Assembly: GCA_963971405.1 (NCBI GenBank) | Contig: OZ020485.1 | Location: 38,375,469-38,439,468, forward strand | Source of the DNA: Psococerastis gibbosa | Lineage: Eukaryota > Arthropoda > Insecta > Psocodea > Psocidae | DNA length: 64,000 nucleotides | Direction of reading: 5' to 3' | Shown here: positions 57,781 to 64,000 of the stretch, piece by piece | Layout: every line of letters begins with the position of its first letter | Position numbering within the stretch: the stretch's first letter is position 1 | Translations under genes and position numbers: made by a program | Notes under the pieces: generated by a model | Database searches by the model: none | What the model was told of the DNA's origin: nothing | What the model saw: the letters and a program-made list of their open reading frames with translations, nothing else

Positions 57781-58467
57781 AATCAATCAATTATATTACG
57801 ATTACCAACACATACATTATCATTTCATAAAAATTATTATCGCTGGGCTATAGCAGCTCGTACGCGATCAGGACCTATTACATTGTTGTATATACAACTA
57901 GTACATTAACATTCAGTTTACTTAAATACATTTACATTTGTTGCACAGGCCTAGATGACTTTTTGACGTGACAACGTCTAATAAATTGATTAGCGCCGGC
58001 TGGATTACTAGGTGCATGTACGAAAAATGTAACGCGGATCGGGAACGCGGGTCAGTAACGCGGGTCAGTAACGCTGGTTTAAACAACATTTTCGACAGAT
58101 ATAGAAGGTCTATCTCAATTTAAATTATACCCATGTCTTCGTCTATTCTTCTTCTTTCAGGCCATGGCATATTTGTTGTGATAGGGCAAGTGGTTCGACT
58201 TTGGGGGGTGGAAATGTGAGGAGGCACGCCCAAATTACAGACAACCAATTTTTTTTTTCTCAAGAAGTAGAAAAATATCCTGCTGAAATAAATAATTAAA
58301 AATTGTTAAATTTATATTTAAACTACGTGAATTATGTGAATAGACTATTTATTATCTGTATTCTACGTAAGATTTAGATTTAACCATTCTTTCACTTTTT
58401 TTCGAAATATAATATTGTTCATTATTTGCTTTAGTTCTTAAGATAGTTGGTTATAGTGTTTAATTCC
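57781..58467. other. nothing recognised
   Basis: Includes a small GGGTCAGTAACGC duplication near 58045. Otherwise AT-rich intergenic DNA. Confidence 0.5.
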
Positions 58468-58475
58468 TATATACA

Positions 58476-58764
58476 CAGGCGCGGATCTACGGGGAGGACT
58501 ATGGGGGCCATAGCCCCCCCCCCCCATTAGGTTCCTCAAAATTCGTAAAACCCCACTATTTCAGTCCTATTTTTCACAAATTTTCTCCCGTGGGAGACCC
58601 CCAGGCTCCCCTTGTGCTCGATTGTATTAATTATCTACAATATAGAACCCTTATTGCTCTGAAAATGCTTAAAAAACCCAATATTTCAGCCCTACTTAAA
58701 AAAAAAAAAAAAAATCGTATTTAATCTTAGCCTCCTCCATGGTCTCATTCTAGATCCGCGCCTG
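58476..58764. mobile_element. hAT-like MITE with 8-bp duplication TATATACA
   Basis: 289 bp with terminal repeats CAGGCGCGGATCTA and a perfect duplication TATATACA (58468-58475 and 58765-58772). Contains a GGGGGCCATAGCCCCC hairpin and AAAACCCCACTATTTCAG. Confidence 0.9.
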
Positions 58765-59097
58765 TATATACAGTGTAGGTATTGTCTAGATGTTAACTGC
58801 AATCGATACGATACGAGTCTAGCAGTAGTATAGTACTAGTACATTGCATAAATTGTCTTTCCCCTAAACGCAGGGCTGTACCTACATTGCGTTCAGCATA
58901 AAATGTAATGTAATTGGCAATTTCAGGAGAGCATACATTTTGTCCAATTTATTTATGAGCTGTCACCCACACTAACCGCAGCTCTCATTCTCTTTCATGT
59001 TTCCCTAAGTTGGCACCCTTCCTTCATTTAATATATTTCAATCTGAATTTAGCCGCCTCAGCCCGTAATGCGGCTTCATATGCAGCGCCCTAACGTG

Positions 59098-59383
59098 CAA
59101 GCGCGGATCTACGGGGGGGGGGCTATGGGGGCTATAGCCCCCCCCCCCCCGTTAGGGTCCTCAAAATGCGTAAAACCCCACTATTTCAGTCGTATTTTTC
59201 ACAAATTTACTCCCGGGGGAGACCCCCGGGCCCCCTTTGTGCTCGATTGTATTAATTACCTATAATATAGAACCCTCATTGCTCTGAAAATGCGTAAAAC
59301 CCCAAAATTTCAGCCCTATTTAAAAAAAAAAATCGAAATTTAATCTTAGCCCCCTCCTTGGTCTCATTCTAGATCCGCTCCTG
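59098..59383. mobile_element. second copy of the 58476 MITE
   Basis: 286 bp, closely similar to 58476-58764 along its length. Target duplication CTAACGTG / CTGACGTG (7 of 8), so it is probably slightly older. Confidence 0.88.
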
Positions 59384-60404
59384 CTGACGTGTGTTATATA
59401 GGCAAAATGTAACGTGAAAAGGATTTTAAAATATGGCAAGCTAGGACAGTCATAACGCTAACTTCAGTTGTATTCAGAATCGATACCTATCCGTACAAAA
59501 AAAAAAAATGGATCTCACATCATGCTTAAAGGATCGCTGAGAAGACTGCGTGTGACATTCATTACTTAAGGAAGTTATGCTTATTGGACACACGTCGAAT
59601 AATATAATTTTTAGAAGAAAGCTTATCCAAGCTTTGTAATTTTATGTTGTACCTACTTTTGATAATTACACGGATTTTCTACCTTCTATCTAGCTTATAT
59701 TATGTATAATATACTGTATATGTGTGAACGAGGTCAAAATACCACCCAACCACCTGTTTTTTAAGAACACCCTGACCCGGCTATAATGACAGTTTCCCAT
59801 TGGGTTTGAATAAATAAAATAATGGAGTGTTTTCATTTTTTTTTTTTTTTAAAGTTTAATTGCATCCAAAACAATTTAATGAATGTGTCCGATTGACCTC
59901 TTCAGTTTTGTTTTGCCAGTCTGTAATGATGGTCACTTATACTTAATAATTAGGTAATATAGTATATAGTAATAGTCAATATTCTTACTTACCATGTGTC
60001 ATAAGATTTACTCCTCAAAACACGTGGGCGCCTTAGAAGGGTGATTGACCTCTCACCACGGAAATAATTTTGTATTTGACTCAATTCATAAATCAATTGA
60101 TAAACTTGCTATTTTCCCTTTCATCCCACTACTTCCTTGATTTGTTTTTCAAAAAGGGTTGCGTTATAAATCTGGAAACGGAAGTCAGTGCCCCCTCGGA
60201 TTGTAATTTACCCTTCTATCTGGCATGCTTAATTTCTTTGCTCGTGGCACAATCAGCTTCAGCGTTCACTGTAATGTCAAGAGCTCATAACACATCCAAT
60301 AGGGCCTGCGAGTGCCCTTCTCCCGTATTTTTTAAATTATGCAATTATGCAAAGACACGCTATATACCTATACCGATTATATTATTGTAAATTGGAGATG
60401 ACCA

Positions 60405-60725
60405 GAGGCGTAAAGTATTAGAATGATGGCGGGGGCAAAACTAAGTAGACCTTATGACGTCATCAGGCAGGATTTAAAGAAAAATTGAAAATATAAGAGC
60501 AAAATAGTAGGGCTTTACGCATTTTAATAGTTGTAAAGTATAGCTGTAGATTTTACAAAACTAAGAATGAAAAAGAAGAAAAAGAATGAAAAAGAAGAAA
60601 GGAATGCTTATATTCATATTGCTGCAAACGGGACCATGAAGTATGAACCACGTCTTACAATACTCGAGGCTGGGGGGGGGGGGCAAAGCCCCCCAAAATG
60701 AGGTGGGGGGCAAGTTGGACCGTGC
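60405..60725. repeat. degenerate MITE fragments
   Basis: AGTAGGGCTTTACGCATTTT corresponds to the inverted interior of 58476. The GGGGGGCAAAGCCCCCC hairpin at 60670 is a similar G/C-run structure. Bases 20-105 of the window carry another diverged piece (GTGGGGTTTTACGTATTTTG). Confidence 0.4.
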
Positions 60726-61367
60726 CCGTACTGAAGGATCACAACAGCAATCTTTCTGTCACATATTGTATGCAGCCGCACCGGTGTTTCACTTAACCCC
60801 TGTCCCCTGTTGACCCTTTTTATTGAAATGGGAATGGTTTTAAACTTCAAGGACAACGTATTTATAAGTGTAGTACAGAATAGCAGCGAAACAATTAATT
60901 TGTTTCTTTAGGCACCACTTATGCCCATGCGCTTCTTCTAGAGGAGTGAATTTTAGTGAACCTTCAGCCCAAAATTGAGTCACAATTCCGTATAGCAATA
61001 AAGCACGCTCCCATTTTCACGATAAACCTCTTTTTGCTTAGGAGTTTACTCCATTTTTTAAGGTTTCCCCTGCTTACTCCTAGTTTTGGTTGGCAAACTG
61101 TCATCAGGGCCGCACTGGACAGCAATTAAGGTTGCCTAGCTGAGCTTCAGAGTATAGGCCCTAGTGCCTTATTTTTTAATTTTGTTATATATATATTAAA
61201 CGGTTAGGCTAATTGCATATTAAATTAATGTATCCGATTCAGTCTTCAATCTCCTGTGTAGGTAAATACCCATGATGAGTTAGGACACGTCTCCAATTGC
61301 ATGGCGTCTAGACAACTGACAAGTACAAGCACGCTACCATCTTGCCACTGAATAATACAATAATAAT

Positions 61368-62246
61368 AAGAACCGGTCCGAGTTTACTCGAACATGCTTT
61401 CCAATTTATCAAAATTAGTAGATAGAGAAAATGCGTAATTTCATGGTAAATAATTTTCCTATGGTTAAATTTCCGAAATCTCGGGGGGGGGGGGGGGTTG
61501 TCCACCTGAAGTCACTGGAGGTGAGGTAAATTCTAGATAGGCCAGACCAACACATTAACACACAGCAATACTGGCAGGGCACGCAATGCGTTTGAGTGTG
61601 AATTTAATATATTTTTCAAAAAAACATTTTTTGTACAAAACCAAATACTTTTCTGGGAAAGCAACCTGTCCGATTTCGTTACTCAATTTAACACCTAAAA
61701 CATACCTGAAGGTTGAAATCATCCATAGAAAGGTTTCGCAGAAAAATTATTTTTTAGTCATTTTTCATTAAAATTTAGTTATTTTTATTTTTTTACCCCC
61801 AGAAGCAAACTATCAAGGGGTAACATTAATAACAACTACAATATATGTGAATTTAAAAGAAATCGTTGGAGCCGTTTTTGGGAAATATTTTTTTTTAGAC
61901 GTTTTTTTTGGCGTTTTTTGAGAATAAACCCCCCCCCCCCCCCCCCCAAATTGAGTTAGCCCCAAATAAAAAAAAACTGTCCCGAGGTATAATTTTTGTG
62001 AACCTACATGCCGAATTTCATCAATATCGATTGAGTAGTTTACCCGGAAATCGACTCACAGACAGACAGACATACAGACAGACAGACAGACATATAGACA
62101 GAGCGACAGACAGAGCGACAGACATTCCGTAAAAAACACTTTTTTGGGTTCCTGGGACCTTAAAACGTGTAAATCCGTTGAAATCTCGGAATCGAAAATT
62201 TCGACCGTCACAAAGCTTTCCTTATACTACGTATAAATTGGAAAGC
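61368..62246 (-). mobile_element. Helitron-like element, minus strand
   Basis: 879-bp full-length copy in reverse: AAGAACCGGTCCGAGTTTAC at the low end, a GACAGACAGAC tract at about 62060-62125, and ACGTATAAATTGGAAAGC at the high end. Confidence 0.7.
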
Positions 62247-63169
62247 AATAAAAGTATTTATTGAAAAATAAATGCAGACATAGCGAGATTACAGATTAGG
62301 CTACACGAGGATCCGCCGAGTAGGCTATATATACTTACAGTAGTTCGGCATTTTAAAAATCGTGCATAGACCGACTGACAGACATTTCGTAAAAAAATAC
62401 AAAAGAATATCCTTTTACCTTTAGTCAATGATAGTTGGTGATGGTATTTGTTACTTATAAATATAAGGAATCACTAAGTAGGCCAGCTTTATACCTTTAT
62501 TTTACTGCGATTGCTGTTATTGGGTGCTTTTACTAATTAGAACTTTAAAACAGCTATCAGGCTATAGTAAAGTGTATAGACTAAATTTATAGCCCTGCTG
62601 CTTTTTTGGAGACTTACAGTACATACTGTATGTATGCTGTATTAGATACGCCTATAGCCTATGTGATTGGCAGATCTTGGTTTGCAAAATGGTTGCCTGA
62701 CAATATGCAAAAACGCTTTGTTTGTTTTGGACAATTTAATACTACTGAGATATCTTGAATGTAAGGGCCTATAGTGTGAAAATGAAAAGGAAAAAGGGGC
62801 ATTTAATATGGGAGTTCAAAGGGTCGTAATTTGGGTAGCAGGTGTTCCCCAAGCGGCCGTTCCAATCCCAACCTTGTTCCCAATTAATGTAATTGCCAGA
62901 GGCATTCGTTGCGAAATCTGACTTGGTTGGGGCTCCCTGGCCCCTTCCTCCCTCTCGTGGGATCTAGAAGTAATATGCCTAATATGGGTAACTCGTTCTC
63001 ATTTTAGAACATAGGCTGCTTTCTGAAATTGTAATCCTTATACATTAATTAAATTCTGAATTTCTGTCTTATTGGTGAAACATGAAGTACCGTAATATGG
63101 AGACGTACAATGTAACATTTACAATCTAGGATTGGGGTGGATGACCAAGGGAACTTTATAGAAGTGGAT
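62247..63169. other. nothing firmly recognised
   Basis: A GC-richer block at about 62820-62960 is unassigned. The remainder is AT-rich. Confidence 0.4.
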
Positions 63170-63680
63170 TAACTATCTTCGTCTGCATGTTTGCATTGAA
63201 TATAGATAGCCAAAGAAGCTCAAGGGTCGAATACATAAGCAAGTGATCAGACCATGCATGCTGTACGGTGCGGAGTGTTGGGCGGCCAGGACGCGAGATG
63301 AACACAAAATCCACGTGGGGGAGATGAGAATGCTACGAAGGTCGTGTGGACTGACCCTGCAAGACCGACGCCGAAATGAGGACATAAGGTTGGAGATAAT
63401 AACTGCTGATGTCGCATTGAAACTGAGGGAAAGAAGACTCAGCTGGTGGGGCCACGTCCAGAGGAGAGCGGAAATATCCCTCCTAAAGCGCATACAGAAC
63501 TCCCACACTCCCTGGACCCCGCCCCCCGGGAAGACCGAAAATGACACTCCCCAGAAAAATCGAAGACAACTCTCGCTCTGAACAAGGAAGACGCTCTAAA
63601 CAGAGTTGTTTGGAAACGCCGCTGCCGTGCCGCCGACCCTCCCTGCATGAGGACAAAGGCGATGTAAAAGTAAAAGTAGG
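63170..63680 (+). pseudogene. RTE-like LINE RT C-terminus, frameshifted
   Basis: RPCMLYGAECWAARTRDEHK, VGEMRMLRRSCGLTLQD, RNEDIR and LRERRLSWWGHVQRR are hallmarks of RTE-type reverse transcriptase C-termini. The frame shifts near 63545 to GRRSKQSCLETPLPCRRPSL. A tRNA-hairpin element follows directly. Confidence 0.85.
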
Positions 63681-63681
63681 T

Positions 63682-63900
63682 ATGGTAGCTGAAATTAGAG
63701 GGCTTAAAAAAACTGGTCTTGGCGGGATTCGAACTCACGGTCTACACCTATCCGGGACATCGTCTTAACCGCTGTTTAAGACGATGTCCCTGCTAGGCGT
63801 AGATCGTGGGTCCAGTTTTTTCTAAATCCTCTAACTCCTATGATAGGCTGGAATGAGGTTACTTCTTTAGCCTAAGATAGTTTAACGTCAGTCACTGACG
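63682..63900. mobile_element. tRNA-hairpin family, head-to-head inverted pair
   Basis: A minus-strand tRNA-like module (CTTGGCGGGATTCGAAC...) meets a plus-strand one about its middle: ACATCGTCTTAA-ccgctgt-TTAAGACGATGT. Arms with AATTAGAGG and CCTCTAACTCC flank both sides. It lies directly after a LINE 3' end. Confidence 0.7.
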
Positions 63901-64000
63901 GTCAGTGGTACCTAGGGTGGCCAGATCTACTATTCTCAAGAGTATTTATGCTCTTTTGTGTTCCGAATTCGACATACTCTTTCTTTTTGTGCTTTTGATG

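Overview
The window is nuclear DNA of an insect. It contains five two-exon genes for chemosensory proteins (CSP, the OS-D/A10 family), set in AT-rich DNA that is dense with transposable-element remains. The arthropod assignment rests on the CSP family, an insect-type Ty3/Gypsy element, a mariner remnant and tRNA-derived SINEs. The order cannot be fixed from the sequence. No other host gene is convincing; most remaining open frames are short chance ORFs or transposon fragments.

CSP genes: CSP-1 (517-1092, +), CSP-2 (11061-13504, +), CSP-3 (27897-28808, +), CSP-4 (35290-39418, +) and CSP-5 (42464-47337, -). Each encodes a signal peptide and a mature protein with four cysteines spaced exactly C-x6-C-x18-C-x2-C. 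Each is split by one phase-1 intron at the same codon, just before the (L/I)P(D/E)A(L/V) motif. Intron lengths run from 195 to 4472 bp, and most of the difference is inserted repeats. CSP-1, -2 and -3 have a 3' splice-site-like sequence at or just before the ATG, which suggests a 5'UTR intron. CSP-4 and CSP-5 instead have a TATA-like box close to the ATG. This is a tandem array grown by gene duplication; the last gene is inverted.

Mobile DNA, left to right: LINE 3' relics (1.8-2.4 kb); a long near-perfect palindrome and a tRNA-like module (5.3-5.8 kb); Helitron-like elements with a (GTCT)n core (6.4-7.3 and 7.9-8.6 kb); three TA-flanked MITEs of one family around CSP-2 exon 2 (12.4, 13.9 and 14.6-15.1 kb); and a 5125-bp Gypsy element on the minus strand (18954-24078) with apparently identical LTRs, inserted in the 3'UTR of an older 5'-truncated LINE. 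Further on are several hAT-like MITEs with 8-bp target duplications (18.5, 32.1, 33.8, 58.5 and 59.1 kb), more copies of the tRNA-hairpin family (26.2, 33.5, 36.8 and 63.7 kb), an inverted-repeat element with a 12-bp duplication (34.5-34.9 kb), a 50-copy 13-bp minisatellite abutting a mariner transposase remnant (54.0-55.0 kb), and LINE relics near 57 and 63.5 kb.

The strongest candidates for something undescribed are the palindromic family built around a cloverleaf-competent tRNA-like module, and the inverted-repeat elements with unusually long (12-15 bp) target duplications.
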